From contig CM074760.1 of NCBI GenBank assembly GCA_037355855.1, positions 7,680,501 through 7,744,500 on the forward strand: a stretch of DNA of 64,000 bases, in the 5' to 3' direction. Of the stretch, positions 28,492 to 38,664 are shown piece by piece; within the stretch, counting starts at the first letter, position 1; each line of letters begins with the position of its first letter. The notes under the pieces are model-generated. The model was given only the letters and a program-made list of their open reading frames with translations, did no database searches and had not been told where the DNA came from. Position numbers and translations under genes: made by a program. The DNA is from Pseudo-nitzschia pungens. Taxonomy: Eukaryota; Bacillariophyta; Bacillariophyceae; Bacillariales; Bacillariaceae.

Positions 28492-30798
28492 ATGACCAGC
28501 AAGAAGAGGCAACGCCAAAAGCGAACCGAAGAGGAAGAACGCAACGATGGTAAAAACGATGGCAAAGGCGATGACGATGCAATCGCTTCCCCCAAATCGA
28601 GTGCGGCGAAGAAATCGAAAAAACCAAAGACGACAAACACAAGCACAAACACAAGCACAAGCACAAGCACGAAAACACAAACAAGCACAAAAAATCCGCG
28701 GCAACCCCCACCGAGCTCTGCGATCACCGCTACATTGTCGCACCCATGGTGGGCGCCTCCGAGCTCCCCTTCCGGCTCCTCTGCCGCAAGTACGGAGCAC
28801 AGCTGGTCTACACGCCCATGATGATCGCGCAGCGATTCGCCGCCTCCGAAGAATACCGCCGCGCCGAATTCCAGACGACCCCCTTCGATCGGCCGCTGGT
28901 CTGCCACTTTGCCGCCAACGATCCGCAGGAATTCGCGGCCGCCGCCAGACTCGCCGAGCCCCACTGCGACGCCATCGACCTGAATCTCGGATGCCCGCAG
29001 CGGACGGCCTACGTGGGGCATTTCGGATCGTACCTCCTCGATGCCAAGGACCGCCGCTTGGTGATGGACATGGTCCGGACCGCCTCCGCGGCCGTCTCGG
29101 TTCCAATTTTCGTCAAGATCCGGCTCCTCGACACCTACGAAGCGACGCTCGAGCTCTGCAAGCAGCTCTTCGACGCCGGGGCGTCGCTGGTGGCGGTGCA
29201 CGCCCGGTACCGGGCCAGTTTTCACCGCAAGGGACCGGGGGCGCGGGACGGACCGGCCCTGCTGGACCAGGTCAGGCGCCTCCGGGAGGATCTCGACGAC
29301 GGCGACGACGACAACGGCGGCGATGGGAATTCCGCCTATCGGCACAAACGCCTAATCACCAACGGCAACACGGTCACCTACGACGACGTGGTGAACAACC
29401 TGGAATTCACGGGGGCCGACGGCATCATGAGCGCCGAGGGCATTCTGGACAATCCGGCCCTGTACCTGGGGCGATTCGGGGGACGGCCGGGGGAGGGAGG
29501 TGGAACGAACAACAATAACGACAACAACAACGACAACGACAACAAGGATGTGCGGGTGGAGGTCAAGGGCGGCAAGGTCTTTGCCGAGTGGCCCAAGCGC
29601 AAAAAGTGGACCAAAAAACTAAAGAAGATTGCCGCGATTGAAAAAAAACTCAAACTCCAATCTACCAAGTGGCGATGGCGAAAGCAATGACGCTTCCGGC
29701 ATCGGCATCAGCGCCAGGGACCGGGCCAAGCTGTCCAAAAAGAAGGAGCTCCTGTCCAAGCTCGAATCGTGCAGCACGGACGGATCGACCACCGTCTCCC
29801 TGAGCGATCTCTACGCGTCCTCGGACGACAAGATCGCGCTGGCGCTCGAGTACCTGTCGCTGGCGAAACAGTATCCGACGACGCTCCGGACGGTCATTTT
29901 TCACACCCGCCGCATTCTGAAGGACGACCTGACGACCTACCAGCGCATGGAGGAGTGCCTGGCGTGCGGGTCGGTCGACGCCGTCGAACAGCTGGTGCGC
30001 AAGCTCCGAGAGTACCGCGACAATCCCGGATCCTTTCGGTACGACGTGGAAAAAGCGAAGCGGGAAAAAGAGGCCCTGGAACGAAAAAAAGCGGAGGAGG
30101 GAAAGCGCAAGGCCTACGAGGCGCGGATGATCCGAAAGGCCAAGCGAGAAAAGAGGGACGATCTGGAATACTGTGAGTGTTTTTTTCTCTTCTTTTGTTT
30201 TCTTTTTATTGCATTGTATTTCGCTCGTTTGCTAGTGGAGTCTGTCCGAGTCGAGTCGAGCGTAGTCGAGTCTTGTCTCGTTCCGATTCGGGACAGTGGA
30301 AAAAGAAACTCGACGAGATTCGAGCTCTTTGTCGTTCTCGGTTGACGGTATTGGCATTGGTGCCGTTGTTCGGTTTTATCATTGTTGTCGTCGCAATTAT
30401 GATCTATCTGTCCATTGTTTCGCAAGTCACTCACTCATTATCTGCATACAATAACAATCCAACCACAATGTATGTACTTATATATACATATATATATATA
30501 TATATTACATTGATGGCATGGTCCTGTCGTGTCGCTGCTTTTTTCGTTGCCGCTCGGCCGCTCGCTCCCTCAGACCTCCGGCAGGGCGCCTGCCGTTCCC
30601 ACGCTTCAGACCGTAAAAGAGCTCAAGGCCCTGAGCAAAGCCGAACAACTGCAGCTGTGGAAGGATCGAGACCACTCGCAACACTGCATGCTCTTTCACC
30701 TCGAGGGCGACTGTCCGCGGGGGCGGGGATGCGCCTTTCTGCACGTTGCGTCCCAGACCAAAACGTCCTTTGTGGAGAGCGACGAGGTTGCGGGGTGA
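28492..30798 (+). CDS. Dus1-like tRNA-dihydrouridine synthase with C-terminal CCCH zinc finger
   Basis: ATG at 28492 opens a lysine-rich N-terminus (MTSKKRQRQKR). The catalytic domain follows in the next frame: YIVAPMVGASELPFRLLC (FMN barrel start), NLGCPQ with the catalytic Cys, VGHFGSYLLD, VKIRLLD, VHARYRA and a segment with LITNGNTVTYDD and GADGIMSAEGILDNPALYL. This is closest to the Dus1 class, which reduces U16/U17 of tRNA. A frame change of one base is needed near the A6 run at 28618-28623 and another near the A8 run at 29641-29648; both frames overlap, so homopolymer errors are likely. Exon 1 ends at 30172 (GTGAGT) and exon 2 starts at 30585 (GGCAG acceptor), which keeps phase. Exon 2 encodes HCMLFHLEGDCPRGRGCAFL followed by H, a C-x7-C-x5-C-x3-H zinc finger. 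In family members I know, such fingers are typical of Dus3. Confidence 0.75.
30478..30507. repeat. TA dinucleotide tract in Dus1-like intron
   Basis: ATATATAT run within the 412-bp intron 30173-30584. Confidence 0.85.
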
Positions 30799-31199
30799 GT
30801 GAGTGAGGGAGTGATTGAGTGAGTAAATGAGTGAATCCATGACTCGATAAAAAATCATTGATTCATTGATTCGCTATTGCAATGTGGTGCGGTCACAGAA
30901 CGAGACGGCATAACGCGATTGCTTTCCTTCCTTTGCTCAGTGTCGATGGCCTTTTCGTACCCGCTAATTTTGTTTACAAAATACAGTAAAATAGAGTTTT
31001 GCGATGACCGATCGACTACGAGACTGGCGTTGAGAACGTTTGCAGCGTTGCGGATGAATTGCCGTCAATTTCACATCGCTTGTCCGGACACTCTGACAAC
31101 TAATTTTGTAGCAAAGCGAAGTTCCGTTTATCTCATATCGTTTCGTGCCGGGATCGTTCTCTCGCACGCTGTTGGTTGACAAGCACAGCTCAGCTCGGC
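30799..31199. other. intergenic, 3' ends of convergent genes
   Basis: Spacer between the Dus1-like gene (plus) and the amine oxidase gene (minus). It has a GAGT tetramer run at about 30795-30832. No gene seen. Confidence 0.5.
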
Positions 31200-33278
31200 T
31201 CAGCGCATCGAGGTTAGCGATCGATAGGCCTCCCTCGCGGCCTTTGCTCCGCTTTCCATGGCGGATTGCACCGTGGCGCATGTCGTGGTATTGGCGTGCT
31301 CCCCGGCCAACCAGATTCGGTTCCGAATGGGCCTGGCCAGATAGTCGCGATGCGTGGGCGGTGGCCCGGCACCGCTCGTTTCGTCGTCCGTTGCGATTGT
31401 GCCGCTGGCGTCCTCTCCGGTTCCGTCTCCGGTTTCGTTTTCGTTTCGAGTGTCCACCCAACCCGCACCGACCGAAGGAGAGGAATAGATGCCCATGGCA
31501 AATTCGTCGTCCGACCAATCGTGGAGGGCAAAGGACGAGCACGTCGGTGAGGATGGATCGAGGAACACCGTGTCCCCGCCGTGGCGCGCTCCGAACATGC
31601 GGTCCACCTGTTCCAGCATCAACCCGCGGGCCACCGCGGATTTGGAATCGGAGTGGGCGGCCCCCGCCTCTCCCGTCGTGCCTTCGTTGCCGCAATTCGC
31701 AACCACCTCCTCCATCAACCTGTCCCGGCAATTGGCGACGCAAAAACCGGTCAGAAACACCGTGTCCTCGTCCCGACGGAGCCAGACCTGCGAGTAGATC
31801 TCTCCCGGACAAAAGACGAGCTCGGTCCGTTTCAAAAACTCGGAAATTCCAGCAATGTCGGTCCCGACCCTCAGCAGCATGTGCGCCTTCATTCCCGAAA
31901 ACACGTGGATGGTGTCGATCGCCTCTCGCATCTCCCGGGGGATGCGATAGGCATCGCGAAAGGCAATCGTGTCGGCCTTCAAGACACCGAGCGGGACCGC
32001 GACGATGCATCGATCGCAGACGAGGGTTTTTCCGGTCCTCGTCGATACTCGAATGGGACCGCGCGGAACGGTCGCTTCTTCGTCTTCGTCTTCTTCGGCG
32101 GAGGCTTCGTCGAAACCGACACCGACACCAATACCAACGCCTCCTCCGATCTCTGTCACGGGGCACGCCACCTCGATGTTGATTCGAACGGCAAAAGACG
32201 ATTCCGCTTGCCGGTTGATTTCGGCGATGCGTTCCACGTAGTACCGGACAAATTCTTGGAAGCACCGTTCGGTTCGAAAGTTGCTCTCGGTGTATTCCCA
32301 GTTCCATTCCTCTCGGCTGGCTTCGTGGATTCCCAAGAATTTGTTCGACGTGCCGGCCGTATTGGAATACAGGCTTTCCAGTAGTTGCTTCACCGTTTCG
32401 ATTTGCTCGGGATCGAGATCCTCCTCCCCCGAGGACAGCAGGTCGTCGACGAATTCGTCCAGCGACATGTCGCGGTTGTGCGTGACGCCGCCGCAAAGAG
32501 TCTTGGTCTCGTCCATCTCTTCACCGATGCTCTGCAAAGCCTGCCATATCCGATTGGTGTTGCGGATCAGCCGTTGCTGTTGTTGTTGTTGCTGCTGCTG
32601 CTGCGTGGCGTTGTGATCACCGCTCGCTTCGTTTTCTTCGTCGCCGCGGCGCGCCACCGTGCCGTAGTGGTGTCCGGGATTCTGCTGCAGCGGCACGCAT
32701 TCCCCGTTCAGAAAGACGTGCGTGTGCGGTGCGGATTGCTGCTCCTCGGACAGCGCGAGCGAGCTCCGTCGCCGGACAAACGAATTGTCCGACGGGTATT
32801 CCTCGGACGACGCGCAGAGGTTGAAGGTTTCGTGCACCCTCCATTCCTCGTGGTCCTCGATCAGCTCGTTGGCCATGCTGTCCACGCCGTGCACAAACTC
32901 CGCCCCGATCGGGACCGGCCACGGGGCAAAGCCTTCCGCTCGCCGGGAATCCGGGAGCCGATCGCCGCGGAACAAGAGCCGGGAAGCTCCCCCCCAAGCG
33001 CGATCGGCATCGTCGTCGGTATCGTTGTCGGCATCGTTGTCGGTAACGACGGTCCGTATTCTCCCGCCAACGAATGGATGGGCTTCGAGCAAGGATATCG
33101 TCAATGGCGGGCGTCTCCCGGGTCGTTCGTGTTCGTGACTGTGATCCTCCGAAGCATTGCCTCGCTGCTGCTGCTGCTGTTCCCGCAAATACTCTTCGGC
33201 CATTGTCACCGTGGAAACCAATCCCGCGATTCCGGCTCCAACGACGACGACATGATTCTCTTTTGCCGTTCCTTCCAT
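31200..33278 (-). CDS. flavin-containing amine oxidase (polyamine oxidase / LSD1-like family)
   Basis: About 692 residues from the ATG at 33278; the frame is open further upstream, but the Rossmann motif (VVVVGAGIAGL, dinucleotide GxGxxG at residues 14-19) follows this ATG closely. Next come LLEAHPFVGGRIRT (the GG-R FAD motif), an S/Q-rich middle with a polyQ run, FAD-contact segments (VCDRCIVAVPLGVLK, VFLTGF), and the C-terminal IWLAGEHANTTTCATVQSAM, which matches the FAD-binding end of amine oxidases. The family oxidises polyamines, other amines or histone methyl-lysine with O2. Long acidic or low-complexity inserts make it larger than the usual ~500 residues. No SWIRM domain and no targeting signal seen. 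Single exon. Substrate uncertain. Confidence 0.82.
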   Translation of the reverse strand: MEGTAKENHVVVVGAGIAGLVSTVTMAEEYLREQQQQQRGNASEDHSHEHERPGRRPPLTISLLEAHPFVGGRIRTVVTDNDADNDTDDDADRAWGGASRLLFRGDRLPDSRRAEGFAPWPVPIGAEFVHGVDSMANELIEDHEEWRVHETFNLCASSEEYPSDNSFVRRRSSLALSEEQQSAPHTHVFLNGECVPLQQNPGHHYGTVARRGDEENEASGDHNATQQQQQQQQQQRLIRNTNRIWQALQSIGEEMDETKTLCGGVTHNRDMSLDEFVDDLLSSGEEDLDPEQIETVKQLLESLYSNTAGTSNKFLGIHEASREEWNWEYTESNFRTERCFQEFVRYYVERIAEINRQAESSFAVRINIEVACPVTEIGGGVGIGVGVGFDEASAEEDEDEEATVPRGPIRVSTRTGKTLVCDRCIVAVPLGVLKADTIAFRDAYRIPREMREAIDTIHVFSGMKAHMLLRVGTDIAGISEFLKRTELVFCPGEIYSQVWLRRDEDTVFLTGFCVANCRDRLMEEVVANCGNEGTTGEAGAAHSDSKSAVARGLMLEQVDRMFGARHGGDTVFLDPSSPTCSSFALHDWSDDEFAMGIYSSPSVGAGWVDTRNENETGDGTGEDASGTIATDDETSGAGPPPTHRDYLARPIRNRIWLAGEHANTTTCATVQSAMESGAKAAREAYRSLTSMR

Positions 33279-35289
33279 CGGGCGGAACGGTGTGGTACGG
33301 ATAAATTCGGTAGAGTACCGTCTCTCGCGAGAGCAACAACGTGTTTGGAGCGTAATGCTTTGCGGCGACGCGTGGGATCCAATCTTTGGCTTCGCCTTTC
33401 GATCCGGGCTTTTTGCAGTTGATGCCTCCAGCAGGTATTTTTGTGAACTACCGTACAAGTAACCTTAATGCACAAGTAAGATCTTACAACCTCCGCGCCA
33501 TCAATAATCACATGTCGATCTCAAAAAGAAAGAGGGAGTGAATGAGACGTCGTCGACTTTGCTGACGGATGGTCTGTCATGTGTTCGTATGAGTTGTTGG
33601 GGAGTTCCTACTAATCAATCCCATCCATACTTTAAGGTAAGGGATCGATGGACGCAGATCGATCGAACGATTTTAAATTCAAAGAAACCCGGATGTACGG
33701 ATCGAATTTAAAAAAACCCGGATGTTCAATCGATCTGCCGTACATCCGGGTGCTTTTTCAATTTAAAATCGTACATCCGGGTGCTTTTTCAATTTAAAAT
33801 CGTTCGATCGATCTGCCGTACATCCGGGTGCTTTTTCAATTTAAAATCGTACATCCGGGTGCTTTGCCAATTTAAAATCGTTCGATCGATCTGCCGTACA
33901 TCCGGGTGCTTTTTCAATTTAAAATCGTACATCCGGGTGCTTTGCCAATTTAAAATCGTTCGATCGATCTGCCGTACATCCGGGTTTTTTTCAATTTAAA
34001 ATCGTTCGATCGATCTGCCGTACATCCGGGTGCTTTGACAATTTAAAATGTACGGATCGATGGACGCAGATCGATCGAACGATTTTAAATTGAAAAAAAA
34101 ACCCGGATGTACGGATCGAATTCAAAAAAATCCGGATGTACGTACGGATCGATGGACGCAGATCGATCGAACGATTTTAAATTGGAAAAAAACCCGGATG
34201 TACGGATCGAATTCAAAAACACCCGGATGTACGGATCGATAAACGCAGATCGATCGAACGATTTTAAAAACACCTGGATGTACGGATCGAATTCAAAGAA
34301 ACCCGGATATATGGATCGAATTCAAAGAAACCGGATACGGATCGACCTCACAAAATTTGGATATACGGATCGAACTTAAAGAACCCGGATATACGAACGA
34401 ACCTGGATCCTTACTCCACTTCAAAGAGTGAGATATGTGATTCAGCTGATGGTATGGAAGTATAGGTGCGTTAGAGGACTAGTAATATCCAATCTACAGA
34501 GACGATAGTAACTAGCAGTGCTAGTACTACTAGTGGTATACATGAGTTGCATCTTGTTCTTCTTCAAGAACTTCTTCTTTACTACTAACAACACCAGCAC
34601 CAGCACCAGCAGCAAGAACAGAGGAGCAAGGATCATGATAGAACAAAGGCCACAGCGCATTTGAACTAGTAGTAGTGCTACTGGTACTAGTAGGAGGACT
34701 ATTAGTGGTACTACAAGAATTAGTAGCTACTTTCGTTAGATATGACGCTGGGTATTCTTTGGTTCACACACTACTACTAGTAGTAGCACTAGAATGGTTC
34801 CTCCTTTATGCTTTTAATTCACTTCCAAGCATTTTTTAGCTGGGATGAATCAAATCCTCGTTCTGCTTCGAGTAATTTTCAACGTTGAAGTATATGTACT
34901 ACGGCATGATCAAGCTGCACGTACCATTCCATACCCAACAATGCGCCCTTGGGATTCCAAGAATCGTTCCTGCACACGACAAATGGTGGAAGGCTCAAAC
35001 AGAAAGCACGAGCCTTTTTCTTTGTGGTTCGTTCGCAAAGAGCAGGATCGATCGATACAAGTAGTACTAGATCCCTGGGTACGAACAAACAAACAAACAA
35101 ACAAACAAACGACACACTCCGAGGAATTCCCTCCGATGTTCCGTTCCATCCAACTCCTCGTCGGCATCGTTCCACCGAACCGCGGTCCGAGAACTCGTTG
35201 TCCATTCCCGGCTTTGATTGCACTGCACGTATCATTGCAGAGCTCGAGCGTTCCAGTCTGGTAGCATGGGGACTTTTTTTTTTAAATGA
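33279..35289. other. 2-kb gene-free region with satellite and ACTAGT-rich block
   Basis: Holds the presumed amine oxidase promoter (right of 33278), the orientation-switching satellite (33640-34405) and an ACTAGTAGT-rich block (34440-34800). An AAAC tetramer run lies at 35087-35116. No gene recognised. Confidence 0.55.
33640..34405. repeat. satellite array with internal orientation switch
   Basis: Tandem units built from three parts: a GATCGATCGAACGATTTTAA-type segment, a poly-A/TTTAAA segment and a CCCGGATGTACGGATCGA-type segment. From 33640 to about 33728 they read in this orientation. From about 33729 to 34045 they read as the reverse complement (GTACATCCGGGTGCTTTTTC). From about 34046 to 34400 they return to the first orientation and degenerate at the right end. 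Unit length is variable, with ~47 bp in the inner block when complete. The flanks can therefore fold back on the centre. Confidence 0.88.
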
Positions 35290-35853
35290 TTATGTTGATT
35301 GCTGGAGTGAAACTAGTATCCGTGATACAGCAGTTGCGCCATGGCTTATCACCGGGGCGGTACCGGTGCCGGGAATAGATGCATCTTCCGCGCATCCGTT
35401 GAGGTCGCAGGAGAAAGCTTGTTGCAGCGCACAACCGAACCGAGACCGGTGGAAAATTTGCCAAGCTTCCTCTTTTGCGGAACCGTGGATCTCCGAATCA
35501 TGGCTTGCGCGACGTTTGGAGGGACGGATCACCTCGACGGTATCGTTCATATTACTACTTTTTCGCGTGTCCTCCGGGATCTTGCAACATGGAAGACGCG
35601 CCGCATCGAAAGCAAAATCCGCATCCATCTTGCTTGTCCTCCAAGGCCGACGCAGTTCTCCGTATTCCGAGCGCGGCTGACCTCGGCTGTTCCATTCGTT
35701 CCATTGCATCAACCGAACCGATGATTCGGGTTTTTTGCTTGCTTTGGCGGCACCGCAGGTGGATTGAAGCATGGTTCGTCTGCGTGCCATTCGGTCCTGG
35801 AAATCCTGCGTTTTTTTTGTTTTGTTCTTAGCCCCCGAACGCATTCCTGTCAT
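35290..35853 (-). CDS. hypothetical ORF downstream of the GNAT gene
   Basis: A 187-codon frame whose ATG (35853) overlaps the stop of the GNAT gene (35850) as ATGA. The sequence is polar, Lys/Arg/Ser-rich, with several Cys, and matches nothing I know. An overlapping stop-start would be unusual for a eukaryotic nuclear gene, so it may be non-coding 3' flank or a separate small gene. Confidence 0.2.
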   Translation of the reverse strand: MTGMRSGAKNKTKKTQDFQDRMARRRTMLQSTCGAAKASKKPESSVRLMQWNEWNSRGQPRSEYGELRRPWRTSKMDADFAFDAARLPCCKIPEDTRKSSNMNDTVEVIRPSKRRASHDSEIHGSAKEEAWQIFHRSRFGCALQQAFSCDLNGCAEDASIPGTGTAPVISHGATAVSRILVSLQQST

Positions 35854-37034
35854 GGCAAATCACCACCACCAACAACAACAACAACGTCCTCCCCGGAAAC
35901 AACCATGCGTTCCTTCAATATTTCTTCCTTGACATCGTCCCATGGCAGGTCTTGCGTGATCTCGGTAGTGGGGTGTTTCTTCCGAAACCAATCGACGAGT
36001 TTGTAGTACCAATCGTCCTTGTACGAATCGTTGTCGTACCCGGTCACCGACCGAAAGAAGTCGACGACGTACCCGTACAAGATTTCGGTATCAATTGTGG
36101 TGGTTGGGGTAATGGTGGTGGTGCCGTCGCCGCGGCTCGATCTGTCGCCGTCGCTCGCGCTGTCGCTCGCGCTCGGTGCATAGACGAGCAGCATAATGTC
36201 GTCGAAACTCTCGGCGTCCTCCGCCAGAGCCGGTTGGACGTAGGGAAATTTCAGGTGGCGATAGCCCAGCTGATGCAATATCTCGTGGCGCTTGCGAATC
36301 ACGGCCGGGGGTGCGTCTCCGGCATCGACGGTGTTGGTCTCGGCAAAAATGGCCCGGATGGTGGAATTTTCGATGCCGGAATTGTTGTAGCCGTTGTAGC
36401 CGTTGTTATCGTTGTCGTCGTTGTTTTTCAGAACGGCACTACCACCGGATGCCGTTTCGTAGAGACTTTCTTGGTGCAGCAGCTGCATGGCTCGACACGC
36501 GACGGGATGAAGGCTGCGCATGATGCCCAGCCGTCGATATTCGACCGGGACTACCACATAGGACAGCAATCCACACTGGGCCTGCCGATAATATTCAAAG
36601 GCCACACCCGCAACAATGGCAGAGTCCTGCTTGCTGCTGCTGCTGTTGTTATTGTTGTTGTTGTTCTCCACCGAGTGTGTTGTGGAACCACTCCCTGTTC
36701 CTCCTCGGAGCAATATCAACACGTCCATGGTTGGGTACGGTTGTGGTTGGCTCTGTTCATGGGCAGCATTTTCCTTCTGGACGGGATCCAAGCAGTAAAT
36801 CCAATCCTCAAGGTCGTCCCTCTCTTCTTCGAGCGGAAAGTTGGGTATCATGAGCTCGTTGTAAAACCGAGTGAGCAGTTCCACATCGTACGATTCTTTC
36901 ATGGATACCAATCTTAGGGACGGTTCGTGTTTGATTGGTGACGACAAGGACGAGGACGAGGACGACAATCCGGCAGAGATGGCTTCGAGCGCCTCCGAGG
37001 CTATCTCGGACTCGGTGATATCGTATCGAAACAT
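35850..37034 (-). CDS. GNAT-family N-acetyltransferase
   Basis: A 394-residue protein from ATG 37034. The acetyl-CoA-binding motif A is at about residues 158-175 (SYVVVPVEYRRLGIMRSL), preceded by the beta strands around VLILLRGG and IVAGVAFEYYRQAQCGLL. A later strand-helix, AIFAETNTVD then KRHEILHQLGYRHL, fits motif B. N-rich and G/N/Y-rich inserts interrupt the fold. The N-terminus is Ser-rich; the C-terminus (YGYVVDFFRSVTGY) may be a helix. The acceptor substrate cannot be told. Single exon, no targeting signal obvious. Confidence 0.72.
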   Translation of the reverse strand: MFRYDITESEIASEALEAISAGLSSSSSSLSSPIKHEPSLRLVSMKESYDVELLTRFYNELMIPNFPLEEERDDLEDWIYCLDPVQKENAAHEQSQPQPYPTMDVLILLRGGTGSGSTTHSVENNNNNNNSSSSKQDSAIVAGVAFEYYRQAQCGLLSYVVVPVEYRRLGIMRSLHPVACRAMQLLHQESLYETASGGSAVLKNNDDNDNNGYNGYNNSGIENSTIRAIFAETNTVDAGDAPPAVIRKRHEILHQLGYRHLKFPYVQPALAEDAESFDDIMLLVYAPSASDSASDGDRSSRGDGTTTITPTTTIDTEILYGYVVDFFRSVTGYDNDSYKDDWYYKLVDWFRKKHPTTEITQDLPWDDVKEEILKERMVVSGEDVVVVVGGGDLP

Positions 37035-37701
37035 TTTTTGTTATCGTCAGTGTTGGTCTTAATTTGTCGTTTGTCGTTTGGTCAGTACAGTATTAGTATT
37101 ATACTGTAACGTATTCTGCGCCGAGTGGATCGGCAGGTCACGAGAACAAGGAACGAGGAACGAGGAATGATGTGAGGTGTGTACAGTAAGCCTAGTATGC
37201 TATGCTTCGAGGCTGGTACAATCTACACGTACTTGTAGACGATGCGGATATATTGCTTGCGTTTCCCATCCAATTCTTTGATCCTTGTGCTTGGATCGAT
37301 GCCGATGGATTCTGATCCATTCACTTTGTGTCGGTTCGGAAGTTTGGGATTGTTGAGATTGAGATTTTGCTTGCGAGTTGCGAGATGGATGGGAGACGGG
37401 AGATGAGTGATGGGCAATAGAGGATGGAGGATGGAGGACGGAGGTTGATGTGGAGGATCGCGAGAGGAGGATGAAAGAAAACAAACAACATACTTGGATT
37501 TTTTCCGAGTCCTGCTGGTGCTATCACATTTTCCGTTCCGTGTTGATTTGATGATTGATTCATTCCCGTGAACCTACTGCAAAAATTTCGGTGCCGAAAT
37601 TTACGTCCGAGCTTTCCACTATCGTCGAAACTGCTGGAGTTTCGAAAAGGATGGGAGTGAGTGAGTCATTCCTGCTTTGCAAGAAGCATTCGATAGCACT
37701 A

Positions 37702-37792
37702 CTACAAAATTCCTATCAGCTGTCCCCCGGTTCTACGTGCCAGACTACTAATTTCTACTGAAACCGAGGGACAGCTGATAGGAATTTTGTAG
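37702..37792. mobile_element. 91-bp MITE with TA target-site duplication, copy 2
   Basis: The terminal inverted repeats (left end CTACAAAATTCCTATCAGCT) are perfect over at least 24 bp. TA flanks at 37700-37701 and 37793-37794. Same length as the copy at 14794. The interior matches that copy's interior in reverse-complement orientation (shared GGTTCTACG and TACTAATTTCTAC). Non-coding. Confidence 0.87.
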
Positions 37793-38568
37793 TATCTGCC
37801 AGTTTCCTTCTGGTTCAGGAGAGATGCTGTTTCTCTGGGTGTATGAGCTGCTACCTTCGTCTCACTGCAGTGCAAACTCCTTGTACTACTAGTATGGGAT
37901 GCTAGTAGTACTAGTAGTAGTAGCAGCATCATCACCACCACCATTATTGTCACCACCACCACCGCCATCCAATTCTTGTGAAGAATGCCTGTTCAAAATG
38001 TCGGTCTAGGAGGAGGAGGAGTACTATTAGTACTGTATGCACCAGCAGCAGGAAAGAGCCAAGAAAAGGATGAGCAAGGACGAAGCATGCCTTGATTGGT
38101 GGTACTAGCAGTACTACTACTAGCAGTACTAGTATTAGTTTCTTGGTAGGAATTTTTGTGGACCGCTTTCATGAGAAGTGACGAGGAGCAGTCTTGGATT
38201 GGGCAAAAGAAGAAGGAGAGAATGATATAAGAACAACGAGGATCCACCACAAAGAATCAGTATCCTCACAACGAGGACAATACTAGTCTAGTAGTAGGTA
38301 TTCAAGACACACAAAAGAGGATGATTCAATCGCAAGAAACTTGCGGGAAGCAAAGAAGAAGGTGATGCAGAAAGAAACTGCTGGTGGTGGTGGCACGAGC
38401 GTCAAACAAACGATGAAGCGTCCCCGTTGTGCTGAAAACACCACATTGTCACACTCGGTTACGGTATTCAATAAGCCTTACTGTACCACCACCCGATACA
38501 TAGATCATGATTATGTGTGGTGTGACATGTTTGGAACGGAGGTCCCGGTAAAGATGATAGACACGATA

Positions 38569-38664
38569 GATTCATCCTCATTTTCTATTGGCATGGAGAA
38601 CCCATTCTTTTGACGTCAAAAGAATGGATTCATTCTCCATGCCAATAGAAAATGAGGATGAATC
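38569..38664. repeat. long near-perfect hairpin (inverted repeat)
   Basis: Arms of 46 and 50 bases meet without a loop at TGACGTCA (38611-38618). The left arm starts GATTCATCCTCATTTTCTAT; the right arm is its reverse complement with a 4-base insertion (GAAT to GAATGAAT region) about 24 bases from the apex. A smaller hairpin (AGAGTCC, TCC loop, GGACTCT) follows at about 38667-38683. Confidence 0.9.

Noticed and set aside
30964..32496. 510-codon ORF antisense to and overlapping the amine oxidase
   Set aside because: Arg-rich, low-complexity translation typical of a shadow frame in GC-rich coding DNA; the amine oxidase frame has real motifs.
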